Assembly (NCBI GenBank): GCA_014529385.2
Contig: CM043966.1
Coordinates: 105,473,087-105,537,086 of the forward strand
Direction: 5' to 3'
From: Adiantum capillus-veneris
Taxonomy: Eukaryota; Streptophyta; Polypodiopsida; Polypodiales; Pteridaceae
Length of the DNA stretch: 64,000 nucleotides
Shown here: positions 11,541-24,831 of the stretch, in pieces
How positions within the stretch are numbered: position 1 is the stretch's first letter
Layout of the letters: every line of letters starts with the position of its first letter
Notes under the pieces: generated by a model
Databases searched by the model: none
What the model saw: only the letters and a program-made list of their open reading frames with translations
Told to the model about the DNA's origin: nothing
Program-made: the position numbers and the translations under genes

Positions 11541-13560
11541 TCCTACAAGGTGAATGGTTCCTCTTTCTTCCCCAAAGCAAGGGCTGACATTATGTCTCTA
11601 AAGTCAGGGTCAGTAGCATACTCATCTATCATAGAGGATAGATCATTGTGAGTATCTATAGACACCGCATTAACTTTTGGTCGTCGTGAAAGTGCATCGG
11701 CAACTTGATTATGCTTACCAGCTATGTGAGCAATATGGAAATTAAATTGCGAAAGAAAATTTGCCCACCTCATTTGTTTGTCGGAAAGCTTGGTTTGCGT
11801 CATGAAATACTTGAGACTTTGGTGGTCGGTTCGTAGGATAAATGGAGTCCCCAATAGGTAGTGCTTCCATGTGTCTAGGGCATGTAGAACAGCTAAAAGC
11901 TCTCTCTCATAAATGCCCACGACTCGTTCATCACTATTGAGCCTTCGGCTCTCATATGCTATGGCATGCCCTTCTTGAAGCAAAACCGCTCCAAGGCAAT
12001 CACCACAAGCATCACATTGGACCTCAAATGGCTTTGAGAGATTCGGAAGCACGAGGACTGGTTGGGAAGTAAGCTTCTCTTTGATTTTTTCAAAAGCATT
12101 TTGCTCCTTAGCAGTCCATACAAACTTAACGTTCTTCTTTGTTAAGTCGTGTAGTGGTCCTGCTACTTGAGAGAATTTTGCTATGAAGCGTCTATAGTAT
12201 GCACACATACCAATAAAGCTTCTCAGCTCATGTAGATTCCTTGGGTTAGGACATGATTTTATTACCTCTAACTTTGATGGATCCATACGAATACCATCGT
12301 GAGAGATAATATGACCTAGATATTGAATCTCTTGAAGGAAGAATTCACTTTTCTTTTGGTTGAGAAAAAGTTTGTTCTCCCTCAACGCTTGAAAAATCAC
12401 TTGGAGATGTTGCTTATGTTCCTCCAAAGACTTGGAGTAGATGATGATATCATCAAAGAACACTCCAGTGAATTTACGATATGGTCTAAAAATTTTCTCC
12501 ATGAGACGATTGAAAGTAGCTGGTGCATTAGTCAAGCCAAAAGGCATGACTAGATATTCATAAAGACCAAATGTTGTGCGAAACGCGGTCTTTAGGATAT
12601 CTTCATCCACTATCCTTATTTGATGATAGACACTCTTAAGGTCAATCCTACTGAAGTAGGTAGAGCCTTGTAGCTTATCAAACAGATCTTCTACCCGAGG
12701 CACGGGAAATCTGTTTTTGATAGTGATATGATTTAGTGCTCGATAGTCCACACACATACGGTATGTACCATCTTTCTTTTGCACTAAAAGGACTGGAGAA
12801 CAAAAGGGAGAGGAACTAGGCCTCACCATCCCTTTGTCTACCAATTCCTGTACTTGCCTCATAATCTCCTCTTGTTGAGCTTGTGAGACTCGATAAGGAG
12901 GTTTGTTAGGCGGTGAGCTTCCTGGAAGGAGCTCAATACGATGGTCATCATCCCCTCGTTTTGGAGGTAGGTCCATAGGGATATCATCGATGAACACATC
13001 TTGGAATCCTTTTAGAAAAGTAGACAAGTCTAACTCTTCTTGATTCCTATCATTTTCATTTGATGAAACATTATTAGCTTTTAAAGACTCTTTGACATAA
13101 ATCATGTACGCAGAAACTGAGCTCTTCATTGATTTATCAAAAGAAATAGGATTTACAAGTGGAATTGTGCGACCACGCTCACTAGCATCTATATACATGT
13201 TCTTTCCCCTATAGGTGAAATAAATTCTCCTTTCAGAGAACTTCATGTTGGCAGCCATGCGATCAAACCATGGTGCCCCTAGGATAACATCCTGATGTTG
13301 GAGAGGAGAGATGAAGAAGTCTTCTTTGTCAACATAGCTTTGGACATGAAGCCTCAACTTCCCAATCAAGGGAGTAACGGAGGCTTGTTGTCCCTTGAAA
13401 TCTGCATCAGCTATTAATATATCTCCCATCTCAAAAGCTTGAATGCCCAACTTGGTGGCCAACTCTATTGATATGAAGTTGAGAGTAGAGCCATGGTCAA
13501 ACAAGATGAAGGAATCATGCTCTCTTACCTTTCCCCACGCATAGGAAAGTGATGATCCTT
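11541..13560 (-). pseudogene. Element B protease, reverse transcriptase and RNase H
   Basis: A long open minus-strand frame. Protease: FILFDHGSTLNFIS near 13495, with D-H-G rather than the usual D-S/T-G, and LGAPWFDRM. RT: YRVSQAQQEEI, VRPSSSPFCSPVLLVQKKDG, RMCVDYRALN, SRIDLKSVYHQI, LVMPFGLTNAPATF and catalytic FFDD at about 12449-12460. RNase H: CDACGDCLGAVL, YERELLAV, RTDHQSLKYF and VADALSRRP. The frame is uninterrupted from gag and ends at a TAG (11541-11543) just after RNase H, where the integrase continues in the same frame. The stop is explainable as CAG to TAG. Length and order are normal for a chromovirus. Confidence 0.93.
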
Positions 13561-14971
13561 TGCAATGAGCATCCTCTTTTGGAGCTTCGATGGTGGAAGC
13601 CCTAGGAGTCTCATTGCGAGTATTCTTCTTGGGGCAAGAACGATAGCCATGTCCTTGCTCCCCACACTTGAAACACTTACGGTCCTTGCGAAAAGCTTCA
13701 AGCTCTTCAGGAGAGAGTTTGTTTTTACCTTTGTAAATTCCCTTCTCCTTGGACCGATTGTTGTTGTTGTTGTTGTTGTTGTTGGAAGTGCCTTGGGAAT
13801 TATTTTGAGCATTGGATTTCCCCTTTGCATCATTTTTATCTTTGTTTTCCATGGGCTTGACATTACGTCTAGCCCCTTGATGGAAATTGATGTGTGAAGC
13901 AACCATGGTGTGGTGGATTACTTCGGTAATAGTACCGGGCCGTTGAGAATTGATGTATTCGGCCATCTCTTCAGGTAATCCCGCACAGAATTGTTGTCTT
14001 TGCTTAGAAAAGTCTATCTTTTGAAAGACAGTAGCTTTGAGATGTAAATCCCAAAACTTGTCTACATACTTGTTGATAGACTCATGAGAGAAAAGCTTCA
14101 AGCCGTGCCATTCGGTAAGAACTTTATCTTTAGTATCACTTGGAAGAAATTGCTTCATGATGGAAACTCGTAGAGTTTTCCATGCCTTTGGGGCTTCTCC
14201 ATTGCCACGAAGGCTAGCCCACCATTGACGAGATGGTTTTTGGAAGTGCATAGCTACATGGCGTAGCTTGGAGGACTCTGTGAAGCCCTCGTCCCCAAAG
14301 ACCGCATCAAATTGCTGGATGAAGGCCAACACTTTGTCGGTAGCACCAAAGGTTCCATCATAGGTGAGAAAAGAGATACTCTTTCCTCCCTCCTTGAACT
14401 TCTTTAGCTTTTGTGACCGTCGCCATGCAGGAAATGATTTGCGATGTCCTCCCCTCTTATATTCTCTAGGAGAATAACCATAACTTTCATCAGAAGAGGA
14501 GGAAGGTGAAGAAGAAGGAGAAGAGGGTGACCTCTTCCTACCCCTTTTCTTCCTTTGTTTCCTCTCTTACCTTTCAGAGTGATGAGGAGAAGGACTATGG
14601 GTTGCTCTTTTCCTCTTGGGAGGAGTAGGCGATCGTCTAGACCGCCGTCTTCGTGGAGCCACATCTTCAGAAGAACTTAGACTTTCATTGCTTTCTTTCT
14701 CTTTGGATTCCTCCTCTCGAATGGGAGAGAGTCTTCTTTTGGGGGTCTCTTCAAGAGGCCTCCTAAGCTCTCTCTCCTCTGGGAGAGGAAGGGAAATTCC
14801 ATAAGCACGAAGTTGTTGAGTAACTTCGGCTTGCAAAGCAGGGTTGCCCATAGCTTGTTGCAACCTAGTGACGAGATAATTCACAAACATGGGAGCATCA
14901 TCATTAGCACCTTCATGTGCAAAATCAAAGCTATCAATGTTCATTCTACTCTCTTGATTATTGTCAGCCAT
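13561..14971 (-). pseudogene. Element B gag with CCHC zinc knuckle
   Basis: The best start is the Met at 14971 (MADNNQESRMNIDSF), about 400 nt from the primer binding site. A charged, Arg/Ser-rich N-terminal part is cut by TAA at 14565-14567, read as CAA in the intact frame. The frame then stays open through the capsid domain (QWWASLRGNG, LTEWHGLKLFSHESI, QFCAGLPEEM), an Asn run at about 13760, and a canonical knuckle CFKCGEQGHGYRSC at about 13634-13675. Gag would form the particle and package RNA. It is fused in frame to protease, so B used a single Gag-Pol frame. Confidence 0.9.
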
Positions 14972-15372
14972 GTTAACAAAATTTATGTTTATACTTAGTG
15001 TATGCTTTGGCAATACAAAACCTTAGTTGCCACTCCTCTTAGCCTTTGAAAATCGGCTCTTAAGTATCTACACCCACGGCTCAAAGTGGTTAATTATAGA
15101 GAGTAGAGGAGTAGGTCTAACATAGCAGAGTTGCCAAGGGCTAGCTCCTTTCGGACTTCTTATGGCTCAATAATGGTAAAGCCGTAGGCAAGTCTAAAAA
15201 GACTCCATTATTAAGTCCAAAGCTCCCAAGGTGTGCACCATCCCCCACATAGTGGGCTTAACAAAACCGATATTAGATCCCAGTTCCACTTACTCTATTA
15301 TAATTAACAACATCAACCATTTATAGGCTACTTAAGGACCTCTCTTCCTAAGCAATAAAAGAGAAACCAAAT

Positions 15373-15384
15373 GCTCTGATACCA
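15373..15384 (-). promoter_or_regulatory. Primer binding site of element B (initiator tRNA-Met)
   Basis: On the minus strand TGGTATCAGAGC, complementary to the 3' end of plant initiator tRNA-Met, one base inside the 5' LTR, which ends CATTACA. It fixes the LTR edge at 15386. Confidence 0.92.
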
Positions 15385-15385
15385 A

Positions 15386-17060
<1,675 letters not shown>

Positions 17061-17406
17061 CCTTTATCAACATCTACCCAATCCGGTACGGATCTGCAAA
17101 CATCTCGACTTCAAACTACCATAACTTCTTTATCGTAGCTCCAATCGACAAGCTATAAAGACAAGCCAATAGAACACTTCAATCACTGCAGTTCTAGACC
17201 ATAATCTCCCATCTATGATCACTTTCAAGAATACTCCTTTTAGTATCATTAAAGCATCTTTTGGCCCTATAAAGTCGCATCTGGCATACATTAAGAATAA
17301 AAATAGTTGGTTACCAACCCTGAACACTGATCATTAATCATGTAAGCTTCAAATAAGCTCAATGTGCTCTTCCTAGTATCTTTCTTAGCATGGGAGCAAA
17401 GCTGCA
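17061..17406 (-). repeat. A-type LTR fragment
   Basis: Similar throughout to 1745-2105, including the last bases (GGGAGCAAAGCTGCA), so on the minus strand it starts with TGCAGC at 17406. Its lower part is cut off by the B LTR at 17060. It could be the remaining U3 of the 5' LTR of element A, or of another member of that family. It abuts the RT of element C directly. Confidence 0.65.
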
Positions 17407-17760
17407 CCACAACGATCCCTATTTGGAAGTGCCCTGAAAACCCTTCCATGATTGAGTACCTCTCATGGCCTACTACCTGGTTCAAAACTTTGTCTTGGAA
17501 TAGAAAAGGGTAGTGGTTCCGCTTGGTATCCGCATTCAATAGCTTGTAGTCAATACACACTCTCCACTTCCAATTCTTCTTCAGAGTGATGACTACTGAA
17601 GAAACTCACTCTGACTCCTTCACGTGATAGCTGATACTTGCATCTAATAACTTGTTTATCTCCTACCTAAGGGCTTCTTTTTGAATCCCCCCTAGTCTCC
17701 TGAGCTTCTTTGCCTTTAGATTTTACCCTTCCTTGAGAACAATCTTATGCTCAACACCTT
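17407..17760 (-). pseudogene. Element C reverse transcriptase N-terminal half, truncated
   Basis: Minus-strand frames give LLDASISYHVKESEWVSSVV, WRVCIDYKLLN, HYPFLFQDKVLNQV and IMEGFSGHFQIGI, the first half of a gypsy RT up to the block before the catalytic aspartates. It ends exactly at the A-type LTR at 17406, so the palm with xxDD, RNase H and integrase are missing here. Confidence 0.8.
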
Positions 17761-18420
17761 TTTCCCCTCGCAAATCTTTGTACACTGATGCAAAAAAAAT
17801 TGGATAGGAGGAACACAACTATATATAGATTTCTTTTTCTTGTTAGTCAAATCCTCACTCATCATACCTATTACTTCTTTTGTACCTATGCTGTGAACTT
17901 GGGGTTGCACCTCATCTTTTGTACGAGAGCCTCTACATCAACTCCAAACAAATCAATATCAATCTTTCGCATGTCTTCCTTGCTCTCTTCCTCCTCAATA
18001 TTAGTGTAGCCTTCATCATATGCGGTCTTGGTCTCATACTTATAACTTGCCGTCATATTATCTTTGTCTTTCCCTACCATAGGATGAAAGCGGCTCTCCT
18101 TGGTCTTCAGATCTAGCACTATTTGTCTTCCATTTTGTTTGTCAGGTAAGGTGAACACCATGCTCTCCCACTCATGTTTGGACCCTATTGCAAGTAGTCA
18201 CGGCCTAGTCAAGATGATATGGTATGCATTGTCGCTTTCTTTCATCACAAAAAAGTTGATAAGGCATTCTATGCCCATCACCTTCACTCTCACATCCTGA
18301 TCCATGCCTAAAAACCTGGCTTTAGCAAGGTTGTCTATCCTCGTTCACACATTTGATTTAGTCGTTGCCTTGACACTTGTCTCTCTCATGGAATTTTGAA
18401 TCTAAACCTCACTTACTAGG
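17761..18420 (-). pseudogene. Element C protease C-terminal part and linker
   Basis: About 18160-18300 on the minus strand reads ECLINFFVMKESDNAYHII, then LTRP and a stop where the LTRPWL-type block of the retropepsin C-terminus has Trp (TGG to TGA). An acidic linker with EEEESKEDMRKIDIDLFGVD follows at 17886-18160, as between protease and RT in gypsy elements. The catalytic D-S/T-G would lie above 18300 but is not clear. Confidence 0.6.
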
Positions 18421-19145
18421 TCATACTTGAGGTAACCTCATCCCAATTGAAAGTTGTCTACTTGATATTGCAACACGTCCACTTTTTGCTCATCTTCAGA
18501 TGCTCTCTACCTTTGTATACTTTTTCCTTGCCTTTACATTCAATTGTTCTAGTCTCCCTCTTGACCTTTGTCTCCTTTTCACCTCTGGTTATTATTGGCC
18601 AAAATCACAGCATCTTGCTTATCCACCCTGATGATATTGGCCAATGGACCTCACACAATCTAGCAGAGCTACTAACATTGAATTCTCAATTGCTTGTCCT
18701 CTTTGGCCATTGAACTATCCTCAACCTCTACCCCTACCAAACAGTAGGTATATGCCTCCTCTTTCTCTTAGCAGATGGGGAAATCCGGTGCATAATGACC
18801 CTCTTCATCACAATTGTAAAACCTACCCGATAATGACCTCCCCTTACCTCTCGCTCCCCTTGGTTGTTCTCTATCCATCATTCTTAGTCTCAATTCATAT
18901 ATCTATTCAAACAAATCCGGCACTTGGCACCCAATTTTGTGGAACAATCGCTATACCTCGGCTCCCATGATTTTTCTCTTGAATAGCATCACGGGTACTC
19001 TAAGGTTGGGTATGGCCCACAATCTTGTAGCCTATTGCACCATGGTCGATCTTCTTCTTTATCTTCCTCCTCATCTATTGTGCTATTTCTACTGCATCGT
19101 TGTAACTATTTGGGATTTCAAAGTTCACCTTTCCCTCACTTTAGG
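18421..19145 (-). pseudogene. Element C gag C-terminal part, degenerate zinc knuckle
   Basis: Around 18790-18830 the minus strand reads RFYNCDEEGHYAPDFP, a CCHC knuckle in which the first and last Cys are changed. The rest of the gag is decayed into several frames. The reading is interrupted by the hAT insertion at about 19153 and continues at 21824. Confidence 0.5.
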
Positions 19146-19153
19146 ATGCAGGC
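19146..19153. repeat. Possible hAT target duplication, left
   Basis: ATGCAGGC lies immediately before the element end and again at 21816-21823, a few bases beyond the other end. Eight bases is the hAT length. The right copy is separated by a short GATC from the inverted repeat, so this is a probable but not clean duplication. Confidence 0.5.
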
Positions 19154-19269
19154 AGGGATTTTAATTACGTGATGACGCATTTTGTTAAATGTTAATTATT
19201 GTTGTTATTATCACTATTTTTTTCATGTTAATAACATATCTAATGTCATGACTTACGAAAACCGGTAGA

Positions 19270-19380
19270 AAACGTAGAACCGGCGGGGCAACTAACAATC
19301 CCGGCAGGCCCGGTGGGCTTATAAAGAAACCCGGCAGGCCAGGCGGGCAAAGCAAGAATCCCGCCGGCCCCGTCATGTAC
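19270..19380. repeat. GC-rich subterminal repeats, left end of hAT
   Basis: Several copies of a CCCGGCAGGCC/CCGGCGGGC-like motif in an otherwise AT-rich setting. Matching motifs lie near the right end (21590-21690). Subterminal motif clusters are where hAT transposases bind. Confidence 0.75.
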
Positions 19381-19536
19381 CCCCTCCATATTTGGCGGCT
19401 CTATATAACCCTGTAGTAGACATCACATCACATCACCGCTTCCTCTAAATTTGGTCATCCTTTAAAATTTAGAAGAAAAACTAAAGGTAAAAAAATGAAT
19501 AGTCTTTTAAAAAAATTAAAACTTAATGTAACTCTG

Positions 19537-20280
19537 ATCATGGATCATTAGTTCTTTTTTGGACTGAACTGATTCTTGAAAGGAGGTAGAAAGGTGAATC
19601 TTTGGGTCGGTATCTCTACATTTGGGATGGAATAATCTCATGTTTGGTTCACCGTTATATTTGCTAAATTGATTGCTATATTGATTAGAACTTCTATCAT
19701 GGGTCATTAGTTCTTTTTTGGACTGAACTGATTCTTGAAAAGAGATAGAAAGGTGAATCTTTGGGTCGATATCTCTACTTTTGGGATGGACTGATCACAT
19801 GTTTGATTCACCGTTGTATTTGCTTGCTATTCCGATTAGAGCTCCAATCATGGGTCATTAGTTCTTTTTTGGACTGGACTGATTCATGAAAGGAGGTAGA
19901 AAGGTGAATCTTTGGGTCGATATCTCTACTTTTGGGATGGACTGATCACATGTTTGATTCACCACTGTATTTGCTTGCTATTCCGATTAGAGCTCCAATC
20001 ATGGGTCATTAGTTCTTTTTTGGGCTGGACCAATTCATGAAAGGAGGTAGGAAGGTGAATCTTTGGGTCGATATCTCTACTTTTGGGATGGACTGATCAC
20101 ATGTTTGATTCACCGTTGTATTTGCTTGCTATTTCGATTAGAGCTCCAATCATGGGTCATTAGTTCTTTTTTGGACTGGACTGATTCATGAAAGGGGTAC
20201 GAAGGTGAATCTTTGGGTCGATATCTCTACTTTTGGGATGGACTGATCACATATTTGATTCACCGTTGTATTTGCTTGCT
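19537..20280. repeat. Five tandem repeats of about 151 bp
   Basis: Unit starts at 19537, 19696, 19847, 19998 and 20149; lengths 159, 151, 151, 151 and a shortened last unit (about 132). Each unit begins ATCATGG(A/G)TCATTAG and contains CTGATTC then GGGATGGA. The array fills the space between the left end of the hAT and its transposase gene, so it is probably promoter or 5' untranslated sequence. Confidence 0.95.
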
Positions 20281-20434
20281 CATGTTTGAGTAGATTGAGG
20301 TTTATTCCCTTCAGGCTTCACTACTACGCTTGTGTGTGATATTGATTATAACACTGATGTTTGGTTTGAATAATACTTGAAGAAGAGATAGCATACTGAG
20401 CTATGTTTATTGGTATTGCAGGCATCCAATAATT

Positions 20435-21475
20435 ATGTCTTCCATCGGGAATGTGAGCGGTGATGTTGGTGTCTCAAGCCTGGCTTCCTTGAGGAGACCT
20501 CCTACCTCGATGCCAGGTCCTGCTTCGCACGGCACCACTTCGCAGGGCAAGTGAAAGGCAGGTGGAAAAAGTCCAGGACCCGAGTGGAATTTTGCCACAA
20601 ATTTAAATAAGTATCAAGATTGGAAATGTAACTTTTGTGGCGAAGAGAAATCTGGAGGAGCACCAAGAATAAGGGATCATTTGCTAGATGGCAATACCAG
20701 AATCCAAGGAGGAAAGTGCAAGGGCTTAGGTGCAGAAGAAGCAGCTATGCGCTTAAAAGCTTTAATTGGTAAGCTAATTTCCACGAGCAAAAGATCAAAA
20801 CTCTCTACTTTCAACCATCACACCCCGGTATCGATAAAATTAAACCAGTATGAGGGATCATTGGGTGTAACGCCCACCAATGGAAGCACCCAAAGCAAGG
20901 AACCAACTTCTCATATCGATGGAACTACACCTCCAAACCATGGATCTCTTGACTTTCAAGTAGGATCGTCAAAAAGTAGACCGGTTAGCTTACAGACGAG
21001 CTTCAAAACGCTTGCCTTAGAAGAAGCACAACTTGCACTAGCTAAAGCCGTCTATTTCACTGGGGGATCATTGGCCATTGTCACCCGTGATGCATGGAAG
21101 TCATCTTGGAAACGCATTGGGGAGTATGGTGTTGGATTTACCCCTCCAACATATCACCATATGAGAAACCAACTGTTGGATAAATGTTACACAATCACAC
21201 AACAGGATATTCAAAGGGTAATATTAAATGCAATAGAACAATCTGGATACACCATAGTTAGTGATGGTTGGTCCAACGTTCAAAGGCAGCCATTGATCAA
21301 CATCATGCTTGTATGTCCTCGTGGTGAATGTTTTATCAAAGCTGTGGATAGCTCTGGTCAAATAAAGTCTAGCAGTTTTATAGCTGACATCATTGGCGAC
21401 GCAGTTGAGGAATTTGATAAAAGAAATTTTATACCTTTAAGTTTTAACGCAAAAAACTCAAGAAAACATCAATAA
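20435..21475 (+). pseudogene. hAT transposase fragment: BED zinc finger and DUF659-like region
   Basis: Start ATG at 20435, preceded by a plausible splice acceptor (TTGGTATTGCAG ending at 20421). The frame has one stop, TGA at 20552-20554 (CGA in an intact copy is plausible), then runs to TAA at 21475. Residues after the stop give WNFATNLNKYQDWKCNFCGE with a following IRDHLL, a BED-type finger (Cys2...His), and later YTIVSDGWSNVQRQPLINIM with a following AVDSSGQIKSS, typical of DUF659 in plant hAT-like transposases. The catalytic C-terminal part and the hAT dimerisation domain are missing; the frame is lost after RKHQ. Confidence 0.82.
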
Positions 21476-21589
21476 AATAAGGAAGGGATTAAAAAATTAC
21501 TGCTACACTGCTTTGAGAATGTGGAAAGCTTCCAGAAAGCTTGGTGAAGAAGACTTTTCAATGTACCTCTTTTGTGAAAAAGACAAGCA

Positions 21590-21690
21590 CCGGCGTCGCC
21601 TTTATATAGCCACGGCGGGCCCGGCGGGGAAGTAGCTTTACCCGGTGGGCCCGGCGGGCCAACTAATTAGCCCGGCGGGCCTCAAGTTGG
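21590..21690. repeat. GC-rich subterminal repeats, right end of hAT
   Basis: Copies of CCCGGCGGGCC separated by short AT-rich spacers, mirroring 19270-19380 near the other end of the same transposon. Confidence 0.75.
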
Positions 21691-21823
21691 TCTCCAAGTC
21701 TCCTTGGAGTTCAAAAAAGATGAATGTCAATTAACATAATATTTGTTATTTTGCATTGTTATTGTTATTAACCTGAAATTATAGTGTGATCACGTCATTT
21801 TGAAATCCCTGGATCATGCAGGC

Positions 21824-22110
21824 ACACCATGAATTTATCAAGCTTGAAGTAGAAGCCATTATCCAGTTGCATGATTTCCACTAATCCTACCCAACATGCT
21901 TCAATATGATCCTAAAACAAATTGAAATCCTCACTTACATCTTGTTTGAGAGCTTTAAGCTTCGCATACATCTTGATTGGGGTTGCCTCTTGTAGAAATC
22001 ATGTAGAAAATGCACGTGTAGATCTAGCCAAGCATGCCTTGGCTCACCTTCCAAAGCTTCATACCACACTTTAGCCTCACCGTGCATAGCCAAACTGTAT
22101 TAAGGATTAC
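21824..22110 (-). pseudogene. Element C gag N-terminal side
   Basis: The minus strand reads a gag capsid block with AMHGEAKVWYEALEGEPRHA, then FLHDFYKRQ and SLKLSNKM, in the pattern found in gypsy Gag where a Trp-x-x-Leu helix is followed by Phe-x-x-x-Phe. It continues on the other side of the hAT insertion (below 19146). Decayed. Confidence 0.6.
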
Positions 22111-22134
22111 CTACATCAAGGACTTCATCAATCC

Positions 22135-22300
22135 CAGTATGGTTTCACACCTCGCCAGCACATTACTGACAATTTGGCGAATGCCATCATTGGCATGGAG
22201 TATATGAAATACACTCAGCAAGATGTATTGATCATGCAAGAAGACGTTGAAAAGGCATTTGATAATGTGTTTTGGGATTATATTGCAGAAACAATGTAGA
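22135..22300 (+). pseudogene. LINE reverse transcriptase fragment
   Basis: One plus-strand frame reads GFTPRQHITDNLANAI, GMEYMKYTQQDVLIMQEDVE and KAFDNVFWDYIAETM, matching the non-LTR RT blocks FVPGR...DN and DxEKAFDxVxW of plant L1-type elements. About 55 codons only; no endonuclease and no poly(A) tail nearby. Confidence 0.75.
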
Positions 22301-23612
22301 GGTTAGATATTGGGCCCAAAAGTCTTAAAACCAGGTCATGTGCCTCCACCAGTCCCCAACACCGTGCCCATAGGTGGACACAATGCCTTGAAAAATAGTA
22401 GCATAAGATATGCACTCCTCTCAAGAACTCCCCTCCATTTCCCACGATTCCCTTTGCATCGTTCCCTTGAAGATGAAGGCATGTGATGACCAATCATCTC
22501 AAGAACATCCCTCAATTCTCCAGTATTCCCTTCACATTGTGCTCTTGAAGATGAAGGCATGTAATGACCAATCATCGCCAAAGAGAGATCTTGTTGGAGC
22601 ACATTTTCTACCTCCACAGATAGTAAAAATTGACAACAAGTTAGTGCTCAAAAATTTAATGTTAGTGATTCAAAGAGTACAACGAGAGGTCATCCACCTT
22701 TTTTCCTCTCTCCATATTGAAAGAGGGTTTAATTCCAATTGTATTCAATGCTAATACAAGAAATGTGGTCACCTAAACAAGATAATGTAACCATATTGAG
22801 ATTCTTCAAAACCTACCATACATATATAATGGTTTCATGTAGAATGAAATGAGTAGTATACCTTAAATGGATGAGTATACTTTGTAGATGTCATGTATGG
22901 CTCCTAAAAATCTAAGATCCATCTTGTACATGTCATGCTTGTGGATGGTGGACAACCACCTCTCTTTCTAAGTGCTTGAGCATCTTGATTATCTTTAATT
23001 TTTAAGTGCTTTTAGATCCTCATCTACCCTTTTCTTTCAATCATAAGTCATTTCATCCCTAGACTTAGAATTTCATTTGCATTCCCCTTTCATATGTTTT
23101 AAATATGTCTATTTTTCTTTTCTAATCACTCTCATTTTCTAAAGTCAAGCCACCAAGGACAATGCTTACGCTCCCAAGAATCCACCAATATGGCTCCATC
23201 AAGTGAGTCATTCTCTCTAAATATAGCTGATGTAAACATACAATAGATGGGACAATGCACCAAGGATAATGCTTACGCTCCTAACAATCCTCGAATATGC
23301 CTCCATCAAATGAGCCATTCTCTCTAAATATAGTCAATGTAAACATACAATACGTGGGTGGATCTGGCAAGCATTGAACCTTTTTTGTTATTAATAGGTG
23401 CATCAAAAACCTACAAGTAACACCCATTAATTAAGATCTTAACAAACATCACCTAAAAAATACTTGACCTAAATGTTTAGACAAACAAAACATACCTATA
23501 AACCCACCACCGTGAAGAGTTCTTCAAATCCACATGCTTGCTTGGCATAGTTCCTACATCTCATCTCCTTCTGAAATTCATAAAATTGCACACCTCGGTA
23601 TCTACTCACAAC
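22301..23612. repeat. Non-coding DNA with two tandem duplications
   Basis: No gene. A 78-bp unit occurs twice (about 22423-22500 and 22501-22578), each containing TTGAAGATGAAGGCATGT. A second duplication of about 105 bp spans about 23147-23355, each unit containing AATGCTTACGCTCC and TTCTCTCTAAATATAG. No other structure was recognised. Confidence 0.75.
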
Positions 23613-24484
23613 CACTACAAGAGGTTGTGTGCACTTGTGACGCTGTCAGTGACGGAAATCCTCTGGGTTTTTATACTCCCCGATGTCGCTAAGACCGTCA
23701 CTAACAACGTCGATACGGTAACATCGCTATGAGTGTCGCTATAACCGTCTCTATATGCGTTGCTATAGGAATTGCTATATAGCAGCGATCCTAGCGATGT
23801 TAACAGGCCACCTATAGCGACGTTTATAGGAACGCTCGAGAGTAAAAACATTTGGTGGCAGGGAATTCATCAACCATATTGAATGTTTCAATAATTGAGT
23901 AAACTTAAATGAATCCAAGATAAGCCTAGATTCACCTTTGAAAGAAAGTGCAAGCTTAGATATAGACCCAAAGTAGTCACCCACAAGACAATATAACCAT
24001 TAACTCCATCATCCATAGTATTGTTTGCAGAATAAAGATACAAAACTGACAAAAGTAAATTGATGAAAGTAAATCAATGACAATTGTACACATCATAGGC
24101 AAAAGCACTTGGTTGTTAAACTTTGCAAATGTAATAGTTACAACACCATTGTCATTATTGCAAAAATATACATGGTTTTCTAATAGTTACAAAAAGACGT
24201 ATAAACGTCAGCTAGATCTTTAAGGTCTCTTGGGATAGTTTCCTACGACGTTAAAACTCTCTTCTTCTCGGGTGTGTGTGTGTGGGTGTGTGTGTGTGTG
24301 TGCCAATAAAAAGAGGAAAATTGTATAACCTTTCTATCACCCAAGTGTGGCAGATTGGTTATGCCATTTCCCTCTTGAAAACAGGTCTTGAGTTCAACTC
24401 CTCGTCGGCTAGATCTTTAAGGTCTCTTGGGAGATTTTCCTACGACGTTAAAACTCTCTTCTTATTCTTCTCTCTTTCTTTGTT

Positions 24485-24545
<61 letters not shown>

Positions 24546-24616
24546 CCTCTCTCAATGTGTGTGTATGCATTCTTTGTTTATGCATGTGTGTGTGTGTTTT
24601 TTTTGTTTATGCATGT

Positions 24617-24657
<41 letters not shown>

Positions 24658-24666
24658 AAAACACAA

Positions 24667-24700
<34 letters not shown>

Positions 24701-24779
24701 GGGGAGAGAGAGAAAGAGGGGAAGGGAACGTGAGAGAGAGAGGAGAGTGAAGGAGCATACCTGGCTCTCCTTCTTCTCC

Positions 24780-24831
<52 letters not shown>

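Larger units (their letters stand above)
19153..21811 (+). mobile_element. hAT-type DNA transposon, defective
   Basis: Ends are imperfect inverted repeats: left CAGGGATTTTAATTACGTGA, right (reverse complement) CAGGGATTTCAAAATGACG. Inside lie GC-rich subterminal repeats, a five-unit tandem repeat and a transposase fragment with BED finger and DUF659-like region. Element C gag sequence is found on both sides (minus strand), so this insertion is younger than C. The C-terminal half of the transposase is absent, so it is not autonomous. Confidence 0.8.

Noticed and set aside
17407-17411. CCACA as target duplication of the A-type LTR in element C
   Set aside because: No matching pentamer was found at a credible outer end of the left A-type LTR, and C sequence does not resume there.
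19537-20280. Regular direct repeats as a CRISPR-like array
   Set aside because: Units are contiguous 151-bp copies without unique spacers, inside a plant hAT transposon.
22135-22300. Complete LINE
   Set aside because: Only about 55 codons of RT; no endonuclease, no tail, no target duplication.
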